A stretch of 64,000 bases of DNA from Flaccisagitta enflata. Its lineage: Eukaryota > Chaetognatha > Sagittoidea > Aphragmophora. The stretch spans positions 99,634,001-99,698,000 of the forward strand of contig OZ231126.1 in assembly GCA_965153355.1 (NCBI GenBank), written 5' to 3'. A program made the translations under genes and the position numbers. The notes under the pieces are model-generated. The model was not told the DNA's origin. It ran no database searches and saw nothing but the letters and a program-made list of their open reading frames with translations. Positions 1-9,542 of the stretch are shown here, one piece after another (position 1 is the stretch's first letter; every line of letters starts with the position of its first letter).

Positions 1-1020
1 TTTTGAAAATAATCGGCCCGTAAGTCTTGATCCTTGACGCCCACCATTTTCGCGTACAATCGTGCGAGTTAATCCATATCGGGTCTTGATGCTTGCTGTT
101 TGATTTATGCTGAATGCTCTTACTATGCGCCATATTTTACCACGAACTCCAGAATTCCACAATACGTGCATCATGTTGTTAATATCGGCTTGATCATAGG
201 CCTTGGCAACGTCGTAGTAAGTAATAAACATGTTTTGTTTCTTTGCTATAGCGATCGCCATCATTCCTCTCAATAAAAACAGGTGATCTGCTGTGCAAGC
301 TCCTTTTTTTCCACCTGCCTGCCCTTCGGTAAGCTTCACGATCCTCTCCATCCTTTTGTCAATAATTGTTTCTAAAATGTTTCCAATCGCGCTTGACACG
401 GTGATGCCTCTATGATTTTGCAAACATTCTTTATCTCCTTTTCCTTTGAAGAGACTTGTTATCAATCCAAAATTCCACTCCGCCGGTATAATTTCTTTGA
501 TCCAGATTTCTTTAATTAGTGGCTTTAATATTTGTAAAAATTCATCCTGTGTCTCTTTCATCATTTCATTCTTTATATCAGTTGACGCTTTTCCATTTTT
601 CTTGGCTCGTATTGCTTCCATAATCTCTGTGTCAGTTGGTAACTCAATATACCACTCATTTTCGTAGTCAGAATTAGTGAGAAACTGTTGGATTTCATCT
701 TGAACATTTTGATGGTGGCTATGTGACCTTTTTTCCTTGTTCGCATAAAGGCTTTCATAATGATCTGCATGTATTTCTTTGATTCCTTCAGGGTCGTATG
801 CTCTCTTTCCTGCATCATTTTTAACTGTTAGGCATTCGTTTACTTCATTGCGCATCAATTTCTTCCTTAATTTCCAAAATTGAATTTTTGTTTTGTCTTT
901 GATCAAATTCTCCAACTTTTCATTTATTTCTTTTGCTCTCTCTTCCAGGATCATGATTCTCAATTTTTCTTGTACTTTTTTGTACTCGCTCATTGCCGTC
1001 ACCTTATCATTTGTACATGC
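1..1020 (-). CDS. LINE reverse transcriptase (partial, runs off left edge)
   Basis: RNA-directed DNA polymerase that copies the element's RNA at a nicked target. The minus-strand frame has no stop from about 1020 to position 1, some 340 codons. In order: a charged linker, the finger region with PAEWNFGLITSLFKGKGD (about 488-430) and NHRGITVSSAIGN (about 417-379), palm motif A as FITYYDVAKAYD (about 228-193, catalytic Asp in YYD), then GGRQGSRLTGRLFSK (about 42-1), which matches motif B. The motif C FADD/YADD box would lie beyond the window. At the 5' side the frame enters the inserted repeat at about 1018 and stays open for a while as poly-Lys/Glu, which is not part of the protein. No start is assigned because the original linker to the endonuclease is interrupted. 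Confidence 0.92.
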
Positions 1021-1590
1021 TTTCTCACATAGGGGAAATTTCTCCTTCTCCTTCTTCTCCTTCTTCTCCTTCTTCTTCTTCTCCGTCCCCCCCCCCCCCT
1101 CGAGGCCCAAATCTTAGTCTTGAGGCCCAAATCCTAGTCTCAAGGCCCAAATCCTATCCTCGAGGCTCAAATCCTACCTTTGAAGCTTGAATACCAGCCT
1201 TGAGGCTCAAATCTCAGCCTCAGGGCTCAAATTCCAGCCTGAAGGCTCAAACCAACGCCTCAAAGCTCAAATCCAGACTCGAGGCTCAAATCCCAGCCCC
1301 AAGGCTCAAATCCCAGCCCCAAGGCCCAAATCATAGTCTCAAGCCCCGAATCCTAGCCTCAAAGCTCAAATTCCAGCCTCCAAGCTAAAATCCCAGCCTC
1401 CAAGCTCAAATCCCAAGCTCAGGGCCCAAATCTCAGCCTTAAGGCCCCAAATATAGCCTCCAGGCTCTAATTCAAGCCTTGAGGTTCAAATAAAAACAGC
1501 ATAGGTCATCGGCCCCTTCGGGGCCGCTGCCCCTCTAACCACCTAACACCCACAAACACGCTCATAGGGGCAACGGGTACCGCTGACCAT
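1018..1590. mobile_element. Family B element inserted in the LINE
   Basis: This stretch separates endonuclease and RT. It starts with a CTTTCTCACATAGGGGAA-like terminus, a TTC/TCC pyrimidine run and a C tract. About 20 copies of a degenerate 20-bp unit (GAGGCTCAAATCCCAGCC type) follow, to about 1490. It ends with the Family B hairpin GGCCCCTTCGGGGCC (1509-1523) and a GGTACCGCTGACCATCT terminus. LINE sequence resumes at about 1590. Target duplications could not be defined. Confidence 0.75.
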
Positions 1591-2245
1591 CTGACGCTTT
1601 TGCGACTATTCCTATACTCATTCGGGCTGCGGCATCGATCTTCTTGTACCATCTGGAGTATTTCATTTCAAACGTGAGTTCTTCATTCATGAAAATTTCT
1701 GTCACTTGACCTTTTAATTTTCCCAATTCATGCCGAAACTTTTTCCATTTTATTTCGGGTGCTTTAATCCACCACTGGACGTTTTTGACAGGTTTCAGTC
1801 GGTCAATTTTTGGGATTTTCATTTTTATTTCAATCGTATTGTGGTCAGTTTCTTTCTTGCCCTTAATTTTGTGAATTCCTTCTTCGTCAATATTCATGGA
1901 GTTGATGTATGATTCTATTTTGCTGTCACAGACTACAAAATCTATTGCTGATCGCTCATTTACATTGTTGGTATTCTGACGGGTTATTATTCCATTACAT
2001 TTTGGGCTTCGATTCATTACTGTAAACTCATAGTTGTTAAACATGTCGTTTAAAAGTTTTCCATTCCGACTCATCTCCTCTCCTAGCAAACCAATTTTGC
2101 CGTTGCCATCCATGAAGATTATGATATTTCCTTCATTTCTAAATTCTTCAATTTCTTCTGAAAGTAAATGAATTTCATTTTCTATGTCGTCTTTTGAGCA
2201 TCTACACTCTTGTTTTCCATAATAGCATCCAATGAATATGGGCAC
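1590..2245 (-). CDS. LINE APE-type endonuclease domain (C-terminal part)
   Basis: Target-nicking endonuclease domain of the same LINE, in the exonuclease-endonuclease-phosphatase fold. Taking the GTG codon at 2245 as residue 1, the visible motifs are IIIFMDGNGKIG (residues 41-52; D46 and N48 match the family's GD(F)N motif), SAIDFVV (99-105; the S-x-I-D motif) and ETDHNTIEI (132-140; the SDH motif with catalytic D134/H135). The N-terminal motifs with the metal-binding Glu are absent. LINE sequence ends near residue 217; the last residues to the stop at 1562 come from the inserted repeat. A pseudogene fragment is likely because the domain is incomplete and separated from its RT. Confidence 0.85.
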
Positions 2246-2458
2246 TTCATTTCGTCTGCGGACACTGATTGATGCAATATTGCATCATTCTAAACAAGCT
2301 AAGCAGCATGTGGACACATCGTTGTACCCCCGGGGTACTTGTTCTCTCTTTTACTCACACAACTGCTTCAGATATTCCTTTTCTGGTCGAGTCTTGATAA
2401 GGAAAGTCGAAAGTTTCCCATCGATGGTTTGTTGATAACCGATATTTGCGATGATCGT

Positions 2459-2540
2459 TGTAAGTCGCGTGCTACGCGTCTCTACACCGCGCTATGTTGG
2501 TCTGTCGGTTGTTCCGTCGGTTCGTCGGTCTGTGAGTCCC
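2459..2540 (+). mobile_element. Family A head fragment
   Basis: Hairpin head AGTCGCGTGCTACGCG followed by a CTACACCGCGC box and a GTTG/GTCG/GTTC tract. At about 2540 it switches directly into Family B sequence (GGGCAGCGGCC), so the rest of the Family A copy is missing. Confidence 0.75.
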
Positions 2541-3080
2541 CATTTTGGGCAGCGGCCTCGAAGGGGTCGGTGACCTATGCTTTCACACATGGGGATTTTC
2601 TCTCACTCTTTCTCCTTCTCCGTCTCCCCCCCCCCCCGACTCAAATCCTAGCCTAGAGTAGGGTGGTCATGGATTAGGGTCAAATTTCAAAAAGTGATAT
2701 ATTCTAGTTTATTGCATAAATGTACCAAATTAGAAGGTTTTCCGACAAGGGGAGGTCTGAGTTTGAACATTAAACCATGTCGACAAAACTATGGGCTTCC
2801 TGTGGCAATGAAAAAATTCCCATAAAAAGCCTATGGTTTTGCCGACAAGGTTTCTTGCTTGATTTCACATCCCAGCTTGTGAGAAATCCATCTTTTATTA
2901 GATGATTGTGCAAACGGCCCAAGTATATCAATATATAAAATTTGACCTAATTCGGGACCACCCTAGCCTAGAGGCCCAAATGCCAGCCTCCTGGTCAAAA
3001 TTTCAGCCTCAAAGCCCAAATCGTAGCTCTATGGCCCAAATCCCAGCCCCAAGGTCTAAATCAAAGACCCAAATTCCAAT
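2541..3080. mobile_element. Family B element with minisatellite, split by a hAT MITE
   Basis: It carries the GGGCAGCGGCCTCGAAGGGG hairpin, the GACCTATGCTTTCACACATG terminus, a CTCCTTCTCC run, a C tract, and CAAATCCTAGCC-type 20-bp units on both sides of the MITE at 2659-2965. The order of parts is the same as at 25140-25330 and 47280-47600. Confidence 0.7.
2659..2965. mobile_element. hAT-like MITE, 307 bp, 8-bp TSD
   Basis: Terminal inverted repeats TAGGGTGGTC / GACCACCCTA extend imperfectly inward for about 24 bp (GGTCAAATTT / AAATTTGACC). The exact 8-bp direct duplication GCCTAGAG lies on each side (2651-2658 and 2966-2973). TAGGG termini with an 8-bp TSD are typical of hAT elements. There is no coding capacity, so it is non-autonomous. 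Confidence 0.88.
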
Positions 3081-3451
3081 TGCAAGAAGGGTAAACAGAA
3101 GGATTAATCTCTTTGTGAAATTCCAGCCCACTAGATGCATTTTTACTCTCAATTTTGATTGCTTTCCCAGTTCGTTTAATTTTAAGAGGGGTGATCCTTC
3201 ACTTCCATGTAACGAAAAATCTTGTTGTTGTAAATGCCTATTGAAATGATGAGTGGAATGGGTTTAAAACCGTTATGGGTGGTTTAGCGCCGCTTAGGTA
3301 CGACTAACTCTATCTATGAGCTGTGTTTATCCCTCATGACGCTCGTAAATAGGCAAATAAACTTAGGCAATGAAGACAATGAGATTAACATGAAAATGGA
3401 TATAGTGAACACATTTGTATTTGGGTGGCTTTTGCTAAGCTGGTTGATATT
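3081..3451. other. AT-rich spacer; 3' side of the 3452-3823 exon
   Basis: No gene or recognised repeat seen. It would include the 3' UTR of the minus-strand exon; no clear AATAAA was found on the minus strand here. Confidence 0.4.
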
Positions 3452-3823
3452 CTACTTCGCGTAATTTTGATAAGGAGGAGGTGGATCAGTAGTTTCTCCA
3501 GTAGGCATGTTTTCTCCTCCGAGAGGCGCTCCATGTCCCCTTGGTGGCACTGTACCATATCCCCCTTGTGGTGGTGCGCCACTTCCTGATGGTGGAGGTG
3601 GTAAAGTGTATCCGAGAATGGATTGTTGGTAACATCCACTCGGTGGTGCCTAATACCCACTTTGCTGGGGGGCGTGTGTAGTCATAGCTGGCGGCGGGTC
3701 GGCAGCATGGTCGAAATCCAAAGGCGTTAAAGGACCTCTCACTCCCGTATTCACGTTTTTTAAGCAGCAGCTACGCCGGCCGTAGCATCTCAGCGTCACA
3801 AACAGTCCACCAATGAGACATCC
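3452..3823 (-). CDS. Terminal exon of a small membrane protein with Pro-rich PPxY tail; one in-frame TAG
   Basis: On the minus strand a strong acceptor (TCTGTCTCTGCAG) ends at 3824 and opens a phase-0 exon. It encodes GCLIGGLFVTLRCY (C-terminal half of a membrane segment), a basic/cysteine patch GRRSCC, then about 100 residues rich in Pro, Gly, Gln and Tyr ending DPPPPYQNYAK and a TAG stop at 3452-3454. PPPPY is a PPxY ligand for WW domains. A membrane segment, Cys patch and PPxY tail are the layout of the Shisa / CYYR1 / WBP1-VOPP1 group of small membrane adaptors; that assignment is inference from architecture. One TAG (3650-3652) interrupts the frame, yet the next 65 codons keep the same frame and composition. 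A CAG-to-TAG change (reading YQAPPSG), an assembly error or recent pseudogenisation would explain it. Upstream exons were not found. Confidence 0.55.
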
Positions 3824-3836
3824 CTGCAGAGACAGA
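3824..3836 (-). other. 3' splice site of the Pro-rich exon
   Basis: The minus strand reads TCTGTCTCTGCAG then G: a pyrimidine tract with AG at 3825-3824. The Family A tail begins immediately upstream, at 3837. Confidence 0.6.
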
Positions 3837-4059
3837 AACATGGCCGCATGCACGGCTACCCAAGTCGCGTGCAGGGTGGGCAGGGGCTATATTCAAGGTC
3901 ACTAGAGCAGGAGCAGGAGCAGGTCACTAGGCTGGATCCGTAAGGCCAACGCAAAAAAAAAAAAAAAATAAATGAAATAAAATGTGACCGACTGACCGAC
4001 CAACCAACAAATTGACAGATCGACAAAGCGGGGTGTGGAGTCGCGTAGCACGCCACTAG
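3837..4059 (-). mobile_element. Family A copy inside the presumed intron
   Basis: Tail variant AACATGGCC at 3837, the AGTCGCGTGC sub-terminal motif, a GGTGGGCAGGGG box, an A run, a GACCGACTGACC tract, the CAAAGCGGGGTGTGGAG box, and the head hairpin AGTCGCGTAGCACGC ending at about 4059. Confidence 0.85.
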
Positions 4060-4355
4060 ATATTCAAAAGTTGGACAGAAGAGAGATTTCCATTTGATTA
4101 AAAACAGTGAGGTGCATGAAAAAGTATCCACTTTTGTCGATATTGTTTTGCATGTTCTAGTAATGATAGGATAAGTTTAATCACAAGGAATTTGAAGGAT
4201 TTTTAATTTTCTTTATTTGGGACCAAGCAAATCTCTAGCTCTTTTCATTTCGGTGTGACATCAATTAGAAATGCTGTACAGTTAAATCACAGTGTCAAGG
4301 AAATCCGCTTATAACAGATGTGGCTTCTGAGTCCCTTCACATCATTTCTTTCTAC
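4060..4355. other. AT-rich spacer
   Basis: No gene, repeat or regulatory structure recognised. Confidence 0.4.
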
Positions 4356-4389
4356 TTCCTACACTGACAATTCCTTTTTGTTGCGTTAG

Positions 4390-4700
4390 AGGAGTCATAA
4401 AGAGTAACGGGAGAGGAATTGGAGGAATTGGAAGAATTGGAGGGAGTGACAGAAGAGGAATTTGAGGGAGTGACGAGGGAGTGACGAGGGAAGAATTGGA
4501 GGGAGTGACAGGAGTGGAATTTGAGGGAGTGACGAGGGAAGAATTGGAGGGAGTGATAGGACAGAAATTTGAGGAGGTGGCGAGGGAAGAGGTATTGGAG
4601 AGGAGGTATTGGAGGTATTTGAGGGAGTGACAGGAGAGGAATTGGAGGGTGAGGAGAGAGAGGATTTGGAGAAATTGGAGAGAGTGAGGGGAAAACAGGT
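4390..4700. repeat. GAGG-rich minisatellite (GGAGGGAGTGACRGGAGAGG type)
   Basis: Degenerate purine-rich units built from GGAGGGAGTGAC, GAGGAATTTGA and GAAGAATTG. The same motifs recur at 9270-9370 beside another Family B-like segment. Open frames here are low-complexity and not genes. Confidence 0.8.
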
Positions 4701-4721
4701 CGCTCTAGCGTCATATGGACA

Positions 4722-4985
4722 GCGGTTCCCATTGCCCTTTTGATGTTGTTTATTATTGTGATGTTGAGGTAATGGGGCAGCGGCCCCGGAGGGGCTGATG
4801 ACTTATGAATCCAAATAGGGCTAATTTTAGTCCTGACAGGCTTGATTCAGGTCTGTAAGGGCTTATTTCAGGCTTAGGAGGGCTAATTTGAGGCCAGAAT
4901 AAGCTGATTTCAAGCCTGAGAAGGCTGATTTGAGGTCTGCGAGGGTCGATTTGAGTCCCAAGAGCAGGGCTCGGCAAAATTTTTT
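4722..4985. mobile_element. Family B copy with GCTGATTT minisatellite
   Basis: Terminus AGCGGTTCCCATTGCCC, hairpin GGCAGCGGCCCCGGAGGGG, GATGACTTATG, then about eight 20- to 22-bp units of GGCTGATTTCAAGCCTGAGA type. The same core unit appears at 9105-9255. Confidence 0.7.
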
Positions 4986-5167
4986 GCTTCCTGCGAGCAA
5001 AATTTTTCAAGCTGTACCTTCCTGCTAGAAACGCGTATGATTTTTGCGACAATTTTCCCCTTTATTAAATAAATACCAGCATAGTACTATGAAACTAGAC
5101 ATGGTTGTTGGTCCATCTGTCTGTTTATACATCTGTCTTTCTTAAATTTTTGACTTTTTTGATTTTT

Positions 5168-5350
5168 TTGTTTTTTTTTAAAGAAGGGAGGAAAGGAAAG
5201 CAAAAAAGGAAGGAAGAAAGAGGGAATGGAAAAAAGGAAAGCAGCAAGGAAAGAAAGAAGGAAGGAAGGAAGAAAGGAAGGAGGGAAGGAAGAAAGAGAG
5301 GAGGGAAAGGAGGAAAGGTAGGAACAAAGAAACGGGAGGAAGGAAGCAAC
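5168..5350. repeat. GGAA/GAAA purine tract
   Basis: Imperfect (GGAAGGAAAGAA) low-complexity tract with a strand bias to purines. Confidence 0.9.
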
Positions 5351-5559
5351 GAAGGTAAGTCACAGTGCAAACGAGTACGCAATTTGACAAGTCAAAACGA
5401 TTTATATGATATTTTTTATCTTATCCATTCAAAGAATTTTTATGTAGATAACGGATTTGTGGTTGGTAATCATCAATTTTTTGCATAGAAAAACGTTTTT
5501 CTGTACCATATGCTTAGGAAATGTGAGAAAAAAGCATGTGAAATTGATGGATTTTTAAC

Positions 5560-5772
5560 AACAAGGCCAACACCTATAAGTCGCGTGCGAGACTTACAGA
5601 CAAAGAATGACTTAGAATGACTTAGAATGACTTTCAATGACTTAGAATGACCTAAAATGACCTAAATTGACTTAAAATGACTAAAAAACCTTATGACCAA
5701 AAATGACTTAAAATAACTTAAAATGACTTAAAATGACTTGAAATGACTTAGAATGACTCAAAATGACCTAAG
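5560..5772 (-). mobile_element. Family A tail with AATGACTTA core (truncated copy)
   Basis: Tail ACAAGGCCAACACCTATAAG and sub-terminal AGTCGCGTGC, then a core of about 20 degenerate AATGACTTA(G/A) units. Its head is not present before the fold-back at 5773 and the purine tract that follows. Confidence 0.8.
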
Positions 5773-5930
5773 AGTTGACGTTATAGTAAAAAACTGAATC
5801 TGTCTCTGAATTCAAAATTTTGCATTTTGAAAAACATGGCATCAGTCTAAACACTTTTAAGAAACAGGCCATGTGTTTAGAAATGCAAAATTTTGCATTC
5901 AGAGACAGATTCGGTTTTTTACGTGGCAAC
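5773..5930. mobile_element. Fold-back MITE, copy 1
   Basis: Inverted arms of about 55 bp carry AATCTGTCTCTGAATTC and a CAAAATTTTGCAT core on the left and the complement on the right, around a short loop near ACATGGC..GCCATGT. The same element occurs at 52679-52822. Confidence 0.8.
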
Positions 5931-6159
5931 ATCTAAAGTTTTCCGTGCAATTTTTTTCCAAGAATTCTGTTGTTTCACTGAGTATGCTGCGACTTTACCG
6001 ATGCGAGATCAATACCATTGGTCAGTTAACCGGTTTTTGATTAATTTAGGGAGTATAAAGCATGCATAACACTTTAGTTTTTGCCACATTTCCGCTGCAT
6101 AGCAGCGTATTCTATCACAGTACAGAACGATTTGTCAAATTTGGCGCTGTTCTGCACCA

Positions 6160-6465
6160 CGACGTAAGGAAGAAGGAAGTAAATGGAGCCAGGAGAGAAA
6201 AGAAAGCAGAAAGAGAAGAAAGCAGAAAGAGAAGGGAAGAAAGGAGGGAAAAAGGGAAAGAAAGAAAGGAGGGAATAAAGGAAAGAAATGGAAGGTAGAG
6301 AAGGAAGGGAAGAAAGGGAAGGAAGGGAAGGGAGGGAAGGAAGGTAGAAAAGAAAGGTAGAAAAGAAAGGTAGAAAAGAAAGGAAGGAAGAAAGGATAAA
6401 AAATACAAATGGAAGGTAGACAGGAAGGAAAGGAGGGGAGGGAGGAAAGGAAGGGAGGAAAGAAA
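6160..6465. repeat. GAAA/GGAA purine tract
   Basis: Low-complexity GGAAGGAAAG and AGAAAGGTAG units. It sits between two Family A tails. Confidence 0.9.
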
Positions 6466-7935
6466 ACAAGGCCAACACCTATAAGTCGCATGCGAGGCTC
6501 ATATAATTACTTAATTGCCTGTAAGTAGCTATGATTACTTTAGATTACATAATCACCTATATTAACAAAAAATGACCTTTAATTACCTATAATCATATAA
6601 TTACTCATAATTACATGACCTTTGATTACCTAAACCTAGAATGACCTATAATTACTTATAAAATAATAGGAATTACCTGTGATTACCTGTAATTTCCTAT
6701 GATTACATAATGACCTATAATTGCCTATAATGACCTATGATTACCTTTAATTACCTAAAATTGCATAATGACCTATAATAACCTGTAATTACCTATAATT
6801 GTCTATTGACCTATAATTACCTATAATGACCTATGATTACCTATAAATAATTTTTATTACCTATAATTACATAATGACCTATAATTACCTTTAATGACCT
6901 TTGATTACCTAAAATTACCTATAATTTCATAATGACCTATAATCACCTATAATTACCTTTAATTACCTATGATGACCTATGATTATTCAATGACCTATAA
7001 TTACCGATAATGACCTATAATTGCATAATGACCCATAAATACCTATGATTACCTAAAATGACCTACAATGACCTATAATTACCTATAATTACATAATGAC
7101 CTATAATTACCTATAATGACCTATGATTACCCATAATAGCATAATGACCTGTAATGACCTAGGATTACCTATGATAACCTATTATTACCTGTAATTACCT
7201 ATAACTGCATAATGACCTACAATAACCTATAAAGACCTATGATTACCTATAATCACCTATAATTACATAATGACCTATAATTACCTATAATGACCTAAAA
7301 TTATATATGATTACCTATAGTTACCTATAATTACATGATGACCGATAATTACCAATAATGACCTATAGTTGGATAATGACCTATAATTGCCTATAGTTAC
7401 CTATAATGACCTATAATTACCTATAATTACATAATGACCTATAATTACCTATAATGACCTGTGATTACCTATAATTACCTATAATGACCTATGATTACCT
7501 ATAATTGCATAATGACCTATGATTACTTATAATTACCTATAATTGCATAATGACCAATGATTATGTAAGAAATGACCTAAATTGACTTAAAAAAACTAAA
7601 ATTCAAAAATGACATAAAATGACTTAAATTGACTTACACTGCCTTAAATTGACTTATACTGAGTTAAACTGACCTAAATTGACTTGAATTTACTTAAAAT
7701 GACTTAAAATGACCTAGATTGACTTAAATTGACTAAAATTCAATAATGACTCAAATAACTTAATTTGACTTAAAGTGACTTAGAATGACTTAAAATGATC
7801 TAATTTGACTCAAAATCACTTAATTGACTTAAAATGACTTGATAGGAATGAAACAAATAAAAAAAGTAAAATGGGGACCGACCGACCAACCAACCGACCA
7901 ACCGACCGACGGACGGACAAAGCGGGGTATAGAAA
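6466..7935 (-). mobile_element. Family A copy with 1.3-kb TAATTACCTATAATGACC satellite core
   Basis: Tail ACAAGGCCAACACCTATAAG at 6466, then AGTCGCATGC. The core is about 1.1 kb of 9- to 10-bp units (TAATTACCTA, TAATGACCTA), followed by AAATGACTTA units to about 7840. It ends in a GACCGACCAACC tract and CAAAGCGGGGTAT; the hairpin head is lost. The TGACCTATAAT-like units could look like nuclear-receptor half-sites but are satellite. Confidence 0.85.
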
Positions 7936-8095
7936 TGGTAGGGAGGAAAGGAAGGGAGAAAAAAGGAAGGAAGGAACTTTTTTTTAATCATTCTTTTAAT
8001 ATTTTGACAGTTGTTTTGAATTATGATTGTGGTATTGTGTGATTTTGTTAGTTTGTAATTTTGTAGTTTGGAAGTTGTGTAACTGAAAAATGGAG
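7936..8095. other. AT-rich segment with purine tract
   Basis: GGAAGG-type tract, then T-rich sequence ending GTTGTGTAACTGAAAAATGG, which matches the sequence preceding the GCACGCGACTGTTGG tail of other Family A copies. Confidence 0.5.
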
Positions 8096-8130
8096 CATGC
8101 AATCGTTGCCCTGTTGGGCTTGTGAAACTT
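8096..8130 (+). mobile_element. Family A tail fragment (GTTGCCCTGTTGGGCTTGT type)
   Basis: AGCATGCAATCGTTGCCCTG then TTGGGCTTGT. It matches the tails at about 36845-36872 and 16708-16734. Confidence 0.6.
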
Positions 8131-8199
8131 CTCTCTTCCTTCCTTCTTTCAGTTCTTTGTTTCCTTCTCTACTGGCATTTTCGATGTGTGTTCTTGCTT

Positions 8200-8630
8200 T
8201 CTCCTGCCTTCCTTTCTTCCTTCCTTCCTTCTTTCCTTCCTTCCTTCCTTCCTTCCTTCTTTCCTTCCTTCTTTCCTTTTTTTTGTTTCTTCCTTTCCTT
8301 CTTTCTTTCTTTCTTTCCATCCATCCTACCTAAGTACTTTTGTAAAGGCACTCTCTTTCCTTCTTAACTGCCTTTTCATTCCATAGTGCCTTTCTCTTCC
8401 TTTAAACCTTTACCCATTGTTTTTTTCCTTTGCTTCTTTTCTTCCTTCCTTCCTTTTCTCCCCTACCTTCCTTCCTCTCTTCCTTCCTGCCTTCCTTCCT
8501 TTCTTCCTTCTATTCCTTCTTTCTTTCCCTTCTGCTTTCCTTTCTTCCATTTCTTCCTTATTTCTTTCCTGCCTTCCTTGTATTCCTAGCTTCCATCCTT
8601 CCTTCCTTCTGTTTCTCATTTCCTTCCTTC
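8200..8630. repeat. TTCC/TTTC pyrimidine tract
   Basis: Imperfect (CTTCCTTCCTTTC) microsatellite. All long frames on both strands are low-complexity. Confidence 0.95.
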
Positions 8631-8644
8631 TTTGATTACAACCA

Positions 8645-8819
8645 TTTTTAGTCGCGGACGAGCGACTCTATAAGAGGCTTTGTCTGTCCGTCCGTCCGTC
8701 CGTCCGTCGGTTGGTCGGTCGGTCCGTTGGTGAGCACGAGTCGAAAAGTGGAAAAACCAGCGTTTCCGCCCCTGCCCACCCGTCCGCGACTGGTATTGGT
8801 CGTGTATCCGGCCTTGTTC
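8645..8819 (+). mobile_element. Family A copy, GCGGAC subfamily, intact
   Basis: Head hairpin AGTCGCGGACGAGCGACT, CTATAAGAGGCTTTGTC box, (GTCC)n then GTTGGTCG tract, CCTGCCCACCCGTCCGCGAC sub-terminal block, and tail GTATCCGGCCTTGTT. Head AGTCGCGGAC and far-end GTCCGCGACT are exact reverse complements. Confidence 0.92.
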
Positions 8820-9045
8820 TTTACTTCCTGCTTATGTTCAATTTCCCCCTGTTTGCTTTTTTTTTTTTTTGCATTCTTTTCGTTTTTCATTTCTTTCTCT
8901 TTTTTTTCTTTTTCCTTTTTTGCTTTTCTTTTTCTTTCCCTTTTTTTACTTCCTTTCTTCCCTTTTTCTTTTTTTGTCTCCTTCCCTTATCCTCTTTCTT
9001 TTTCTTTCCCTTCCTTCTTTCCCTTCCTGCTGGCCTAGCTAGCTT
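8820..9045. repeat. T/C-rich tract
   Basis: TTTTTCTTTCCC low-complexity sequence without gene features. Confidence 0.85.
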
Positions 9046-9094
9046 CCTGCGAGCGCCGCTCGCGCGCTCGGCTACTTTGCCGAGTCCTGCCCAA

Positions 9095-9265
9095 GAGGCA
9101 GATTTTGGGCTTTGGATAGCTAATTTGAGGCCTCAATTTGCTGATTTCAGGCCTAAGAAGGCTGATTTGAGGTCTGGAAGAGCTGATTTGAGGTCTGTAT
9201 GTGCTGATTTCAGGCCGGGAAGGCTGATTGGAGGTCTGTGAGGGCTGATTTGAGCTCTGAGGGGC
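9095..9265. repeat. GCTGATTTNAGGNCT minisatellite (Family B core)
   Basis: About seven degenerate 20-bp units ending at GGGGCCGCTCCCC, a Family B hairpin remnant. Confidence 0.75.
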
Positions 9266-9542
9266 CGCTCCCCAGAAATGGAGAGAGTGAGGGGAAAAAA
9301 TGAAGGGAGTGGCTAAAGAAGAATTGAAGAAGATGCGGGAAAGGATTAGGAGGGAGCGGCAGGCCAGTAAGAGTTGGGGCTATGTAAGGAGACGCGGGCA
9401 ATGCCAAAAATGGCTAGGCTGAAAGGTGAAAAGTAAGTAGGTGAAAATTACTTGTGAGTCAGTGAGGAAGTCAGAATTTGGGTTGGCCACATGCTGTCCA
9501 TGCCTCACCCTAAGTTGTGTCTATCAGACCAGAATGTTATAT

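Larger units (their letters stand above)
1..2290 (-). mobile_element. Non-LTR retrotransposon (LINE), partial and interrupted
   Basis: Reading the minus strand, an APE-type endonuclease segment (2245 to about 1590) is followed by a reverse transcriptase segment (about 1020 to 1, running off the edge), the order of EN-RT non-LTR retrotransposons. Between them about 570 bp of Family B repeat is inserted. The endonuclease lacks its N-terminal part: the frame upstream of 2245 meets a stop after about 12 codons, so the copy is 5'-truncated or mutated. Because both remaining frames are otherwise open, the copy looks fairly young. The clade cannot be assigned from this fragment. Confidence 0.88.

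Noticed and set aside
5105-5488. Lys/Arg/Glu-rich frames in purine tracts (also 6062, 8048, 20250, 26916, 42753)
   Set aside because: Low-complexity translations of GGAA/GAAA/GA microsatellites.
6466-7560. Clusters of TGACCT-like words as nuclear-receptor response elements
   Set aside because: They are the unit of a 9- to 10-bp satellite, not a regulatory cluster.
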